Shown: positions 24,352 to 33,843, counted from the first letter of the stretch. The stretch: DNA of 40,104 nt from Treponema_I sp045616125 (GCA_045616125.1 JAZLGC010000103.1:1-40104), one strand, 5' to 3'. Made by a program: numbers and translations. Notes: a model not told the origin generated them from the sequence alone.

Positions 24352-24789
24352 TTACAGTCCCAGTTTCTTTTTCAACAGCGGTACATACATTCTGGAAAAG
24401 ATAACGGTACAGCCGTTGCACAGGGATGCTTCAATGCGTCCACCGAAATCAGGGCGTAGTGTTACAATTTTGCGTACGTTGACAATAACTGCTTTATTGG
24501 CCCGCAGAAAATTATCGTTAAGGCTTTCTTCCAGCTGATACAGTTTCTGCTTTGCTTCATATACCTGGCCCTCAGTGTAGGCAAATACCCTGTCGTCTAC
24601 TGATTCAAAATACAGCACATCTTTTGTATCAACTAAGGCAATGGCCGCACCACTGTATAATGAAAGTTTGTCTTTTCCGTTTTTCAACGAATTAAGAAGT
24701 TGAATGATGTTTTCGTCCAGGGTATCGCACTTTACCACTATTTCGTCTTCGTCAGCTGTGTTTTCTTTATCCAGAATCACTATTTTCAT
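24352..24789 (-). CDS. LytTR-type DNA-binding regulator
   Basis: The 145-residue protein has a C-terminal LytTR domain (about 45-143). DVLYFESVDDRVFAYTEG and the LNDNFLRANKAVIVNVRKI segment near 90-108 (cited by position) are the characteristic strands and the NxxxIxNVxxI motif. No receiver domain precedes it, so it is a stand-alone regulator. The following DUF3021-like gene is probably its membrane partner. The likely targets are direct repeats near its own operon, but I could not identify any. The promoter ends seven bases upstream of the ATG and its -35 box lies in the end of the amide-hydrolase gene. Confidence 0.85.
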   Translation of the reverse strand: MKIVILDKENTADEDEIVVKCDTLDENIIQLLNSLKNGKDKLSLYSGAAIALVDTKDVLYFESVDDRVFAYTEGQVYEAKQKLYQLEESLNDNFLRANKAVIVNVRKIVTLRPDFGGRIEASLCNGCTVIFSRMYVPLLKKKLGL

Positions 24790-24796
24790 AGTGCAT

Positions 24797-24825
24797 ATTG
24801 TAACCGCTCAGTGTCAGAGTTTAAA
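24797..24825 (-). promoter_or_regulatory. Promoter of the LytTR gene (leaderless arrangement)
   Basis: On the minus strand TTTAAA (24825-24820) and TACAAT (24802-24797) are 17 bases apart; ATG at 24789 follows after seven bases. The -35 box overlaps the 3' end of the upstream gene. No ribosome-binding site is seen. Confidence 0.5.
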
Positions 24826-25887
24826 GGTAAGGCAGTTTTCTTCGCTGTAGTTTTCTTCAAAGGCGTAGTGAACGGTCAGGTCAGACTGGTTGTATACAGC
24901 ACGCCACCAGGTTTTGCCATAAGAGTTCCGGTACTGGCTGGAGCGGATGTCATACAATGCGGTTTTCACTTCTTCTTCGGTCATGGTTTCTTCTGAATCC
25001 AGATGATTCCGGAGTGCGTTCAGCCGGAGCAGTGAGTTCTCTCTGGTGATTTCCTGTTTTTCTACTCCCAGATAGTGATTGGTTACCGCACTGGTTTCCG
25101 TAACGATCATGGCATTGTTTACGTATTCCACAACTACCATACGGCCGCTGGCATCGCTGATGGCAAAATGGTGGGCCATACCGATGACTGAATGCATGTC
25201 GTGGTTTTCAAGAAAAGCCAGTGCTTCCGGGACATCGGTACAGAAATCAAGAATGCTCCGGATGGCAAGAGTTGTGGTTACATCAGAACGTCCGGTGTCC
25301 TGATTTGTTACTTCGTTGTCGCCGGCCATCAGGTCAGAAATACACAGGCCTTTTTCGTTCATGCCGTCAAGAGGAACAAACATTGCAGCGCTTGTCAGAT
25401 ACTTATGGGCGAAGGTATCTGGAGTAAAGTTGTCTCCAAAGCCTACAAAATCAAGCTGTACGGTAGAAATTGATTTATAGCCGTGTTTCGGGTTGCATTT
25501 GAAGATAACGGCAGTTTTCAGGTTGTTCCAGTCGTAATTGCGGCCAAAAAGCTGTTTGCCGTCGGGGGTTCGGGCTTCAAGGGCTGCACAGCCGGTATTC
25601 AGTGGAACCGATTCTTTGTACACCTTGTTGATGCGTTTTCCCCGCAGCAGGTTTTCTATATATACTGCCAGATCTCCGTTGGTTTCAGCTCCTCCCCGGG
25701 CAAGAAATTCCTGCAGCTGGCTGTCGCCGGAAAATTCCATATAGTAAAAGTGGTCGTTCAGCTGTTTTACAGAAAGGGCAGCGCGGACAAAACCGCCATA
25801 GGTGCGGAATGTCCAGATTAAGGCAATGATACCGGCAATACTTGCAGCATAGGAAAGTGCTTTTACGATATACGAAATGATTTTCAT
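24814..25887 (-). CDS. Membrane-anchored linear amide C-N hydrolase (choloylglycine-hydrolase/Ntn type)
   Basis: From the ATG at 25887 the protein has 357 residues, with one membrane helix at about 10-27. The Ntn-hydrolase signature begins at NTGC: Cys100 would be the nucleophile exposed by autocleavage after Gly99, followed by ARTPDGKQLFGRNYDW, which carries the conserved Arg/Asp residues. Family members cleave linear amide bonds, for example in penicillin V, bile-salt conjugates or N-acyl amino acids; the substrate here is unknown. AGGAG five bases before 25887 fixes this start over a GTG at 25908. Promoter candidates in the 163-base gap to uvrA are unconvincing. The LytTR gene follows 24 bases after its stop. 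Confidence 0.85.
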   Translation of the reverse strand: MKIISYIVKALSYAASIAGIIALIWTFRTYGGFVRAALSVKQLNDHFYYMEFSGDSQLQEFLARGGAETNGDLAVYIENLLRGKRINKVYKESVPLNTGCAALEARTPDGKQLFGRNYDWNNLKTAVIFKCNPKHGYKSISTVQLDFVGFGDNFTPDTFAHKYLTSAAMFVPLDGMNEKGLCISDLMAGDNEVTNQDTGRSDVTTTLAIRSILDFCTDVPEALAFLENHDMHSVIGMAHHFAISDASGRMVVVEYVNNAMIVTETSAVTNHYLGVEKQEITRENSLLRLNALRNHLDSEETMTEEEVKTALYDIRSSQYRNSYGKTWWRAVYNQSDLTVHYAFEENYSEENCLTFKL

Positions 25888-26015
25888 GATGTCTCCTGAT
25901 ATAGCCACCGCAACAGCGGCAGCACCTCTTTTTGATATCTTTATACTATCAGTTTTCGTTTTTCACCTGTTGCAACTTACCCGCCGTTCTGTGCAACTTA
26001 CCGGGCGGTTTGGGC

Positions 26016-26043
26016 TTGAAAGTCTTTTTATAACCATCATAAT
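26016..26043 (+). promoter_or_regulatory. Promoter of uvrA (leaderless arrangement)
   Basis: TTGAAA (26016-26021) and CATAAT (26038-26043) are 16 bases apart. The ATG at 26051 lies seven bases downstream. AAGG occurs one base before the ATG, too close to function as a ribosome site. No LexA-like box could be recognised. Confidence 0.55.
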
Positions 26044-26050
26044 AGAAGGT

Positions 26051-28933
26051 ATGAGTGCATCTGAAAAACTTATCATCCGGGGTGCCCGGGAACATAATCT
26101 GAAGAATATCAATCTGGAATTACCCCGTGACAAACTGGTTGTCATTTCAGGTCTTTCCGGCTCCGGCAAAAGTTCGCTGGCTTTTGATACCATTTATGCA
26201 GAAGGTCAGCGCCGCTACATGGAAAGCCTTTCGTCCTATGCCCGCCAGTTCCTTGGTAGCATGGACAAGCCTGACCTGGACCTGATAGAAGGTCTTTCAC
26301 CAGCCATCTCCATTGAACAGAAGACCACTCACCGGAACCCACGCTCAACCGTTGGAACCGTTACCGAAATTTATGACTACTACCGCCTGCTCTTCGCCCG
26401 TATCGGTAAAGCCCACTGTCCTAACTGCGGCCGCGAGATCCGTGAGCAGCCTACTGATGTCATCATCAATACTATCCTCAGTTGGCCGGCCGGTACCAAA
26501 GTGCAGCTGCTGGCCCCTGTTATTCACGGTAAAAAAGGTGAACACCAGAAAATAATCGATGATGCCATTGCCTCAAGTTTTCAGCGGGCTCGCATAGATG
26601 GCCTGATGGTTGAACTGGACAGCGGCATTAAGCTTGATAAGCAGAAAAAACACAATATTGACCTGGTGGTTGACCGTATCAAATTGGGCGGTGATGTACG
26701 GAAACGTCTTGCAGATTCGGTAGAAACAGCCCTGAACTATGCCAATGGTGTACTGCTTGTTTTGCGGCAGTTACCGGCAGAAGCTCCAGCTGCAGAACCC
26801 GGCCAGACAGGCAGTGCCAAGACAGAACCCAACAAAGAAGAAGAGATTTTCTTCAGCCAGAAAAACAGCTGTCCTGACTGCGGTATCAGTGTTCCCGAAC
26901 TGGAACCACGGGTATTTTCTTTTAACAATCCCTTTGGTGCCTGTCCGGAATGTACCGGTCTTGGTGAAAAAATGGATTTTGAAGAAAGTCTCATCATTCC
27001 GGATAAAAATCTTTCCATTGAAGAAGGTGCCATTCAGTGGTTTAACCCGTCGTCAAACTGGAACCACTGCCGATTTGATTCACTGGCACGGAAATACGGC
27101 TTTAAACTGGACCAGCCGCTGAATACCCTGACTGATGAGCAGTACGACGCCCTGATGAACGGTTCCGGTGATGAAGACATTGAATTCAAGTACACCCGCA
27201 CTGACGGTACCGGTACCAGTAACTACAAACAGCCCTGGCCCGGCATCATGAAGGAAATTCGTCGCCGCTATACAGAAAGCTGGTCTGAAAGCCAGAAAGA
27301 AAGCCTTGAAAAACTTATGGTTCATCGGGAATGTACTGCCTGTGGCGGACGCCGCCTTAAAAAAGAAATTCTTGGGGTTACCATTGGCGGTAAAAACATT
27401 TTTGAACTGACCCAGCTTTCGGTAAATGATACACTGGAATTTTTTGAACATCTGGAACTGACGGAAACTGAAAAGGAAATTGCCCGCCAGGTACTGAAAG
27501 AAATTACCAGCCGCCTGAACTTTCTGAAAAACGTAGGGCTTGATTATCTGACACTGGAACGGCAGGCTGCCACATTAAGCGGTGGAGAGGCTCAGCGCAT
27601 TCGTCTGGCTACTCAGATTGGTTCCAGCCTTGTGGGCGTTCTGTATATTCTTGATGAGCCCAGTATCGGGCTGCATCAGCGGGATAACCAGCGCCTGATT
27701 GATACTCTGACGTACCTTCGTGACCTGGGGAATACCCTTATTGTTGTTGAACACGACGAGCAGACTCTGCGAACGGCAGACTGGATTGTAGATATGGGGC
27801 CCGGTGCCGGTATCCACGGCGGTAACGTTGTTGCCAGCGGAACACCTGAAGAAGTTATGAAGGTGAAGGAAAGTGTAACGGGCCAGTATCTGGCAGGTAC
27901 CCTGCGCATTGAAGTGCCGGAACAGCGGCGGCCGGGTAACGGTAACTTTATCGGACTGCATGGAGTTACCGAGCATAACCTGAAGAACGTAAGCATTGAT
28001 ATTCCTCTGGGGGCATTTACCTGCATCACCGGTGTTTCCGGTTCCGGTAAATCAACCCTGCTTTCTGATGTTTTCTGGCCGGCTGTATCAAACCGCATCA
28101 TGAAAAGTCAGCTGCCGGAAGGTACCTATAAAGAAATCACCGGCCTTGAGCACATTGATAAAGTAATCAATATTGATCAGTCACCGATTGGGCGTACTCC
28201 ACGTTCCAACCCGGCAACCTACGTCGGCGTATTCAATGACATCCGCGATCTGTACGCAGGACTTCCCGAAGCAAAAATGCGCGGTTACAAAAGCGGCCGG
28301 TTCAGCTTTAACGTAAAGGGTGGCCGGTGCGAGCACTGTCAGGGTGCCGGTACCAACACGATAGAAATGAACTTTCTGCCGGATGTATACGTTGTCTGCG
28401 AAGTATGTAAAGGCCGCCGCTTTAATCAGGAAACTCTTGAAGTACGCTACAAGGGCAAGAGCATTGATGAAGTTCTGAACATGTCCATTGAAGAGGCTGC
28501 CAGCTTCTTCAGTAACATTCCGTCTATTGCCCGTAAGCTTGATACCCTGGTAAGCGTTGGTCTTGGCTACATTACTCTGGGTCAAAATGCCCTTACCTTA
28601 AGTGGAGGGGAGGCTCAGCGCGTAAAACTTGCCAATGAATTAAGCCGCCGTTCTACCGGTAAAACACTGTATATTCTTGACGAACCTACTACCGGGCTGC
28701 ACTTTGCAGACGTAAAGCAGCTGATGGAAGTTATTCAGCGGCTGGTAGATCAGGGTAATACGGTGGTCATGATTGAACACAATCTGGATGTTATCAAACA
28801 GGCAGACTGGATTATTGACCTGGGGCCTGAAGGCGGTGTGCGGGGCGGACAGATTATTGCCACCGGTACTCCGGAAGATATTGCCCGGGTAGAAAAATCC
28901 TACACCGGCCAGTACATAAAAGACCTGTTGTAA
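26051..28933 (+). CDS. uvrA: Excinuclease ABC subunit A
   Basis: From the ATG at 26051 the protein has 960 residues, normal for UvrA. It has two ABC ATPase halves: Walker A GLSGSGKSS near residue 31 and GVSGSGKST near 660, with signatures LSGGEAQRIRLA and LSGGEAQRVKLA. Zinc-binding pairs are visible at CPNC, CPDC/CPEC and CEHC/CEVC. UvrA dimers scan DNA for bulky lesions and load UvrB in nucleotide excision repair. A short Ala/Pro/Gly/Lys-rich insertion near residues 245-260 is likely a surface loop. The frame stays open 58 codons further upstream, but the conserved N-terminus (IIRGAREHNLKNI) begins just after the chosen Met. The lptD-like gene follows after 12 bases. Confidence 0.96.
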   Translation: MSASEKLIIRGAREHNLKNINLELPRDKLVVISGLSGSGKSSLAFDTIYAEGQRRYMESLSSYARQFLGSMDKPDLDLIEGLSPAISIEQKTTHRNPRSTVGTVTEIYDYYRLLFARIGKAHCPNCGREIREQPTDVIINTILSWPAGTKVQLLAPVIHGKKGEHQKIIDDAIASSFQRARIDGLMVELDSGIKLDKQKKHNIDLVVDRIKLGGDVRKRLADSVETALNYANGVLLVLRQLPAEAPAAEPGQTGSAKTEPNKEEEIFFSQKNSCPDCGISVPELEPRVFSFNNPFGACPECTGLGEKMDFEESLIIPDKNLSIEEGAIQWFNPSSNWNHCRFDSLARKYGFKLDQPLNTLTDEQYDALMNGSGDEDIEFKYTRTDGTGTSNYKQPWPGIMKEIRRRYTESWSESQKESLEKLMVHRECTACGGRRLKKEILGVTIGGKNIFELTQLSVNDTLEFFEHLELTETEKEIARQVLKEITSRLNFLKNVGLDYLTLERQAATLSGGEAQRIRLATQIGSSLVGVLYILDEPSIGLHQRDNQRLIDTLTYLRDLGNTLIVVEHDEQTLRTADWIVDMGPGAGIHGGNVVASGTPEEVMKVKESVTGQYLAGTLRIEVPEQRRPGNGNFIGLHGVTEHNLKNVSIDIPLGAFTCITGVSGSGKSTLLSDVFWPAVSNRIMKSQLPEGTYKEITGLEHIDKVINIDQSPIGRTPRSNPATYVGVFNDIRDLYAGLPEAKMRGYKSGRFSFNVKGGRCEHCQGAGTNTIEMNFLPDVYVVCEVCKGRRFNQETLEVRYKGKSIDEVLNMSIEEAASFFSNIPSIARKLDTLVSVGLGYITLGQNALTLSGGEAQRVKLANELSRRSTGKTLYILDEPTTGLHFADVKQLMEVIQRLVDQGNTVVMIEHNLDVIKQADWIIDLGPEGGVRGGQIIATGTPEDIARVEKSYTGQYIKDLL

Positions 28934-28945
28934 GTTTAGGGATAT

Positions 28946-31900
28946 ATGCAGTTAAAAAAGTTGATTCAGCGAACCGTTCTCATTTGTTTTCTGCTGTGTG
29001 CAGCCGCAATTCTGAATGAACCTTTCTGTGGGGTGTCTGCTGAAACGGCTTCGTCTGAAAATGTTACCGTTACCATTGAACAGGCTGAAAAAACAGAATA
29101 TGCCAAGGATGGCGAAACCGGTGAAGAAGTTATCCGTTTTACCGGTAACGTCAGTCTGATAGTTGATAACAGTGGCTCAAAAACAGTTATTCAGGCAGAA
29201 AACGTTACGTTTAACCGTGGCCGTGCAACGGTATATGCCAGCGGCGATGTTTCTTTTGAGCAGACAGGAAACGGTAAAAACACTGAAAAACTTACGGCAG
29301 ATACACTGCTGTTCAATACGCGTACTCTTGAAGGTGTTTTTGATAACGGCCGTGTTATTCAGGAGTCATCCGGCAATATCAATCTACCCATCGGGTCAGT
29401 TCTGGTTGTTTTTGCTGATTGCTTCGGCCGCGAAAATGGTGGAACTGTTACATTCCGTAATGGATCCCTTACGTTTTGTGATGATCCTGACCCCCACTGG
29501 AAAATAAATGCCAGCCGCATCTGGCTGCTGCCCGGTAATGAATTTGCTATTTTCAGCGGTTTTCTGTATGTCGGTCAGTTACCGGTATTGTATCTGCCGT
29601 TCTTCTATTATCCAAAAGAAGAGATGATTGTTAACCCTTCCTTTGGTTTTGACGGACGCAAGGGCTATTATACGCAGACCACCACTTATCTTATCGGTCG
29701 TAAAGGGCTAGGTGGCGCTTCTGATTCCGATGATGTGGAAGCAGAACTGTTTAACTTTATGCGCAACACAAAACTGAAAAAACAGGTTCGGGAAGGTCTT
29801 TTCCTGCATAATCTGGATGAAGACGACACCATGCCGGATCAGTCGCTGAAAATCCTTGCCGATGCCTACTCCGGTCTTGGATACATGGCTGGTATAGAAG
29901 GTGCTTTTTCTCCAAAGAATTACTTTAAGGACATAGGATTTGGGGCATATATCGGTTTCAGTAATACCCTGTTTCCGGTCAGCAGTTCGTATGGCAACTA
30001 TACAACGTTTTCTCCTACTGACCAGCGGTACTCAAATTCCGGCTGGCTTCTGGGATACAGCATACCATTCCGGTTTGCTGCAAATTTCAAGACATCATTC
30101 AATCTTAAACCGTTCAGTTTGAATATCTCGCTACCTCTGTATTCTGATCCATTCTTTACCAGCGACTTTATTTCCAGCCGTAAGGAAAGTATGGACTGGA
30201 TTAACTTTCTTATGAATGATGTAGTTGCTTCTGATTCCAAAGCCTCAACGGAAACTTCCGGCTCAACTTTATCCAGTTATACCTGGTCCATATCCGGTTC
30301 TATAGCAACTCCTTCGTTTATGGATTCTCTGAAACCCTGGATTCAGGATTTTTCGTTAAGCAGCATTTCATCTCAGGTCAATTTTGCTTCTAAGCAGAAT
30401 ACTGCACTGGATGGCGAAACAAAAGAATATGATCCTAACCGATATTTCTATTATCCAGCGTCAGTGTATCCCATTAAGGGATCTATGCGTATTTCTGGTA
30501 AACTGCTGAGTCTGGGTAGTTCTAAAACCGGTACGACAAATTCTTCTGTTGCAGGATTGGAGATTCCGGAAGAAATTTCAGGAGTCCCTGCACAAGCACC
30601 GGCTGACGAACAGTCTGTAGATACAGCAGACATGGAACAACAGACTCTTGATCTGTTAATGCCGCCAGTACTTACCGGGGTAAAACCTGCAACAGTTACA
30701 ATACCTGGTTTCCTGTGGGATATCAGCTACAGTGTTGCACCGGTGCTGACAACAGAAGTGAACTATGACGCAGCCAGTTTCACCAGTCCTGATGCCATGG
30801 CGTGGGAAGATATCAAGAACCGGTTTCTTCAGGTGAAATGTCCTGTCAGCTTGAAAAGTTCATCCAGCTGGCGTGGTGGTTTTGTCGGTTTAACCTCTTC
30901 TATAGAGTTTTCTCCGGTATATCAGATTCATGATTCAATTTCAGAAACATATTACACAGAAACTACAGCCAGTAAGCTGATTGAATCTGACTACAAAGCC
31001 CGGGTTGCAAACCTGAATCAGAATAACAGCCTTACCTTAAAGCCGTTTCAGTATGTTGACTGGCTGTCCGGTTCATCCCTTTCATGGAACAGCACTGTTA
31101 AGCTTATCCGTACAGAATTTATCGGTACAGTAGAAGCTCCTGAATGGGAATTTAAAAGAGCGGAATGGGATGATGAATCTATTACCGCGCACAATGTTAC
31201 CGGTGTTCTTGCAGCAACCCAGCTGAATAAAAAGTTTTCAGAATCTGTAACATTAAAGATAAATCTTCCGCCATTAAAAAAACGGTATGAATATTCAGCA
31301 TCTGTTTCTTTTCCGCTGTGTACATCCCTTACTGTTTCGTCAGCCTATAAGATTGATGATAAAGATGAATGGAGCTATGACCCACTGAGTCAAAGTTCAA
31401 ACTGGTCCTTCTTCAATAAAAAACTGTCGCTCAGTCAGGCCTATAAATATAACCGTGAGGAAGAACGGAGCGAAAGTTTTTCTTTCAGTGCAACAGGGTA
31501 TGGTGCATCTGTATCGTATAGTATGCTGTATACCACACCTTATACTTATGATGAGAAAAAAGGGTGGGTTGCAGAAAAAGAAAAGGAATTCCTGCCGTAT
31601 AACTTATCCATGCGGTATACCATGCCATCAACAAACCTGAACTACTGGATGAACAGAATAAACCTAAAGCCGTCTGTTGCCGCTTCTTTGAATATGGATT
31701 TGATTCGTCCTACCCAATCATCGCTGACTTTTACTTCCGGTTTGACATTCAAGATTGCAGAATTTTTGGATCTTACATTTTCATCTGAAAGCCAGAATAA
31801 AGTTGTGTACCGGTATGTTCAGAAATATTTTGATGCTGGGGTGACCGTTCCCGGAGAAAGTAATGTTCTGGTTGATTTACTTGATTCAGTTGCCTTTTGG

Positions 31901-32155
31901 GATTCAACCCAGAGTAAGCGGAGAAACAGTGGTTTCAAGTTACGAAGTTTTTCAGTAAAGGCAGATCATGATCTTCATGACTGGACTTTGCACAGCGAGT
32001 TGAAGCTGTCACCGAGACTGGTAACGGAAGATGGCGTTTCACGGTATGACTATCACCCGTTCTTTACTCTCAGCGTAAAGTGGAATCCTATGAGCAGTAT
32101 GAAAACTACTATCAGGGACAACTATGGTGAGTTTGTGCTGAATCCGAATGACTGA
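28946..32155 (+). CDS. LptD/OstA-like outer membrane assembly protein
   Basis: The 1069-residue protein has a signal peptide ending near VSA (about residue 32), then an OstA/LptA-like beta-jellyroll (about 40-170) with repeated short strands such as NVTFNRGRATVYASGDVSF, and a long C-terminal part rich in alternating aromatic and Ser/Thr residues that fits a large beta-barrel. In proteobacteria LptD inserts lipopolysaccharide into the outer membrane. Treponemes are generally thought to lack classical LPS, so the cargo here may be another glycolipid; this is inference. AGGG sits four bases before the ATG, and the gene is 12 bases behind uvrA, so it is probably co-transcribed. Confidence 0.75.
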   Translation: MQLKKLIQRTVLICFLLCAAAILNEPFCGVSAETASSENVTVTIEQAEKTEYAKDGETGEEVIRFTGNVSLIVDNSGSKTVIQAENVTFNRGRATVYASGDVSFEQTGNGKNTEKLTADTLLFNTRTLEGVFDNGRVIQESSGNINLPIGSVLVVFADCFGRENGGTVTFRNGSLTFCDDPDPHWKINASRIWLLPGNEFAIFSGFLYVGQLPVLYLPFFYYPKEEMIVNPSFGFDGRKGYYTQTTTYLIGRKGLGGASDSDDVEAELFNFMRNTKLKKQVREGLFLHNLDEDDTMPDQSLKILADAYSGLGYMAGIEGAFSPKNYFKDIGFGAYIGFSNTLFPVSSSYGNYTTFSPTDQRYSNSGWLLGYSIPFRFAANFKTSFNLKPFSLNISLPLYSDPFFTSDFISSRKESMDWINFLMNDVVASDSKASTETSGSTLSSYTWSISGSIATPSFMDSLKPWIQDFSLSSISSQVNFASKQNTALDGETKEYDPNRYFYYPASVYPIKGSMRISGKLLSLGSSKTGTTNSSVAGLEIPEEISGVPAQAPADEQSVDTADMEQQTLDLLMPPVLTGVKPATVTIPGFLWDISYSVAPVLTTEVNYDAASFTSPDAMAWEDIKNRFLQVKCPVSLKSSSSWRGGFVGLTSSIEFSPVYQIHDSISETYYTETTASKLIESDYKARVANLNQNNSLTLKPFQYVDWLSGSSLSWNSTVKLIRTEFIGTVEAPEWEFKRAEWDDESITAHNVTGVLAATQLNKKFSESVTLKINLPPLKKRYEYSASVSFPLCTSLTVSSAYKIDDKDEWSYDPLSQSSNWSFFNKKLSLSQAYKYNREEERSESFSFSATGYGASVSYSMLYTTPYTYDEKKGWVAEKEKEFLPYNLSMRYTMPSTNLNYWMNRINLKPSVAASLNMDLIRPTQSSLTFTSGLTFKIAEFLDLTFSSESQNKVVYRYVQKYFDAGVTVPGESNVLVDLLDSVAFWDSTQSKRRNSGFKLRSFSVKADHDLHDWTLHSELKLSPRLVTEDGVSRYDYHPFFTLSVKWNPMSSMKTTIRDNYGEFVLNPND

Positions 32156-32167
32156 TACGTTGCTGAA

Positions 32168-32227
32168 ATATCAGGACCCCAGAGCCCGAAACTCAAGGAT
32201 CCCTGAGTCCGTCGAAGGGTCCGATAT
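32168..32227. repeat. Short palindromic repeat, copy 2, inside a larger inverted repeat
   Basis: GGATCCCTGAGT followed by CCGTCGAAGGGTCC (32197-32222) is the second copy of the repeat at 6469-6494. It is enclosed by arms ATATC-A-GGACC (32168-32178) and GGTCCGATAT (32218-32227), complementary apart from one bulged base. It fills the 78-base gap between two converging genes. There is no T run, so it is not a typical intrinsic terminator. Confidence 0.65.
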
Positions 32228-32233
32228 CTCAAA

Positions 32234-33754
32234 CTAGCGCTTCAGATACATCTGCATCAGGTTGATGAACAGATACAGTTTTTTGTAGATATCAATTCCC
32301 TGAGTTTTGATTGGAACTTCTGCAAAGTGATCAAGTGCTTTCCAGTTAACAACCAGTTCAGGGCGGGCTTTTTCATGGTCTTCCACAAGTCCCTTGATAT
32401 GTTTTCCCATGATAATGATGTTCTGGATTGCAGGAACAATTATTTCACGAGCTTCGTTGTTAATATCGTTAAGCAGGGTAGTGATAACATTTTTTGCTTC
32501 CTGGTCACGGTCGCAACGCAGCAGGTAATTCTTCAGTTTGTTGCTTAATTCGCCACCTTCTGCAATTGATTCATCAAACTTGATAATCTGATTTGATGTT
32601 TCAAGCAGTGCGTTGTAGGCTTCAGACATAGGGGCAGCCAGGGTGTTGGTTGTCCATTCACCACGAACAAGAACGATATCACAGAATACGCGAACATCAG
32701 CCTTGATTACATCAAGAAGGAATGACTTCAGGTAATTCATCGGTGCATGGTATACATAACCGTTCAGTCCACGTTTGGTATAATTACTGTGAGCAGCTTC
32801 GGTGTAATACTTCATTCTGGAAACATCAGATTCGCCGAAAATCTGTTTAATCAGCTGGTTTACCTTATTGTTTTCCTGGGCAGCAGAAATACTGCGAAGT
32901 TTTGATTCGGCAGAGCTGCGGAGTTTTTCGATGTATGAATCTGCAATACGTTCAGTTTTCTGGCTGACAGAAACGGTATAATCCGGGTTCTCAAACAACA
33001 TTTTCAGCATCAGTTCAAAAACCTGACTGGTCCGTATATCGCGAAGACGGTTCAACACTTTATTCCACTGATTAACTGCAATGGGATCAATACCTTTTTT
33101 CGCCTTAATCAGAGCAAAAACGTCATTCCAGTCCTGGGGCTGCAGAGAAAGCACCCATGCCAGATTGATGAAATCCAGAAGGTCATCTTTCAGGTATTCG
33201 CCGCGGATGGGCTCCAGATGAGGCATTGAGCCGAATTCGCCTTCGCGGATGGTGTTGTCAAATTTTTTTAAGAGGAAGTAGTAGTCAAAGGTACAGAATG
33301 CCTTGAATTCAATGAGCCGGTTATACAGGTCATCAATTTTGGCAATGCGGCTGGCATCAAAGGACGACTGCAGTTTCTGCAGATCCTGGCGAACCTGTGC
33401 TGACAGCTGGTCAAGGGGAACGGTTTTAGACTGTTCTTCAATGTAGCTTTCGTCAAGGCGGTCCAGAAGCTTCATCTGGTCTTCTGTAAATGCATAGTCA
33501 AGGGTCCAGTTGATGAGCATTTTTGGGTTCTGGTTTGCATTGAACATGGACTGAGCGGGAGCGATAGTTTTATACAATTCAAAGAAAAATTTACCCAAAG
33601 CAGGCTGGGCTTCCTGTGAAGAAATTTTGAAAAACTTAAACTTATTTTTATTTAATTCTTTACCAATGGCCCGAAGCTGCCGTTTTTTTTCGAACTCAGG
33701 GTCGCTGGATTTGAAAATACCAAGGATTTTTGAAAAAAAGCTATCACTACTCAT
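32234..33754 (-). CDS. Conserved spirochaetal protein, DUF5312-like
   Basis: From the ATG at 33754 the protein has 506 residues. It is soluble, strongly charged and predicted mostly helical, with no signal peptide. I recognise it as resembling the DUF5312 proteins of treponemes by its start (FFSKILGIFKSSDPEFEKKRQLRAIGKEL, positions 6-34) and overall pattern; function is unknown. The frame extends 12 codons upstream but a TATACCT leader and promoter precede 33754. The gene is divergent from citrate synthase, with the two -35 boxes only 20 bases apart. Confidence 0.75.
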   Translation of the reverse strand: MSSDSFFSKILGIFKSSDPEFEKKRQLRAIGKELNKNKFKFFKISSQEAQPALGKFFFELYKTIAPAQSMFNANQNPKMLINWTLDYAFTEDQMKLLDRLDESYIEEQSKTVPLDQLSAQVRQDLQKLQSSFDASRIAKIDDLYNRLIEFKAFCTFDYYFLLKKFDNTIREGEFGSMPHLEPIRGEYLKDDLLDFINLAWVLSLQPQDWNDVFALIKAKKGIDPIAVNQWNKVLNRLRDIRTSQVFELMLKMLFENPDYTVSVSQKTERIADSYIEKLRSSAESKLRSISAAQENNKVNQLIKQIFGESDVSRMKYYTEAAHSNYTKRGLNGYVYHAPMNYLKSFLLDVIKADVRVFCDIVLVRGEWTTNTLAAPMSEAYNALLETSNQIIKFDESIAEGGELSNKLKNYLLRCDRDQEAKNVITTLLNDINNEAREIIVPAIQNIIIMGKHIKGLVEDHEKARPELVVNWKALDHFAEVPIKTQGIDIYKKLYLFINLMQMYLKR

Positions 33755-33761
33755 AGGTATA

Positions 33762-33790
33762 ATTATGCGGAAAAACCAGCAAGTTGGCAA
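33762..33790 (-). promoter_or_regulatory. Promoter of the DUF5312-like gene (leaderless arrangement)
   Basis: On the minus strand TTGCCA (33790-33785) and CATAAT (33767-33762) are 17 bases apart, each matching consensus in five of six positions. The ATG at 33754 follows after seven bases, TATACCT, with no ribosome site. Confidence 0.65.
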
Positions 33791-33810
33791 GTGTTCCCAT
33801 TAAAGGCGTA

Positions 33811-33838
33811 TTGACTAAAGGAAGTGGTTTTGTATAAT
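33811..33838 (+). promoter_or_regulatory. Promoter of the citrate synthase gene
   Basis: TTGACT (33811-33816) and a perfect TATAAT (33833-33838) are 16 bases apart. The predicted start near 33845 gives a leader of about 47 bases before the GTG at 33892. Confidence 0.8.
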
Positions 33839-33843
33839 TATAA

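Noticed and set aside
25877..26050. Fifty-eight extra codons at the start of uvrA
   Set aside because: The stretch has no similarity to UvrA, contains the promoter, and precedes a clear conserved N-terminus.
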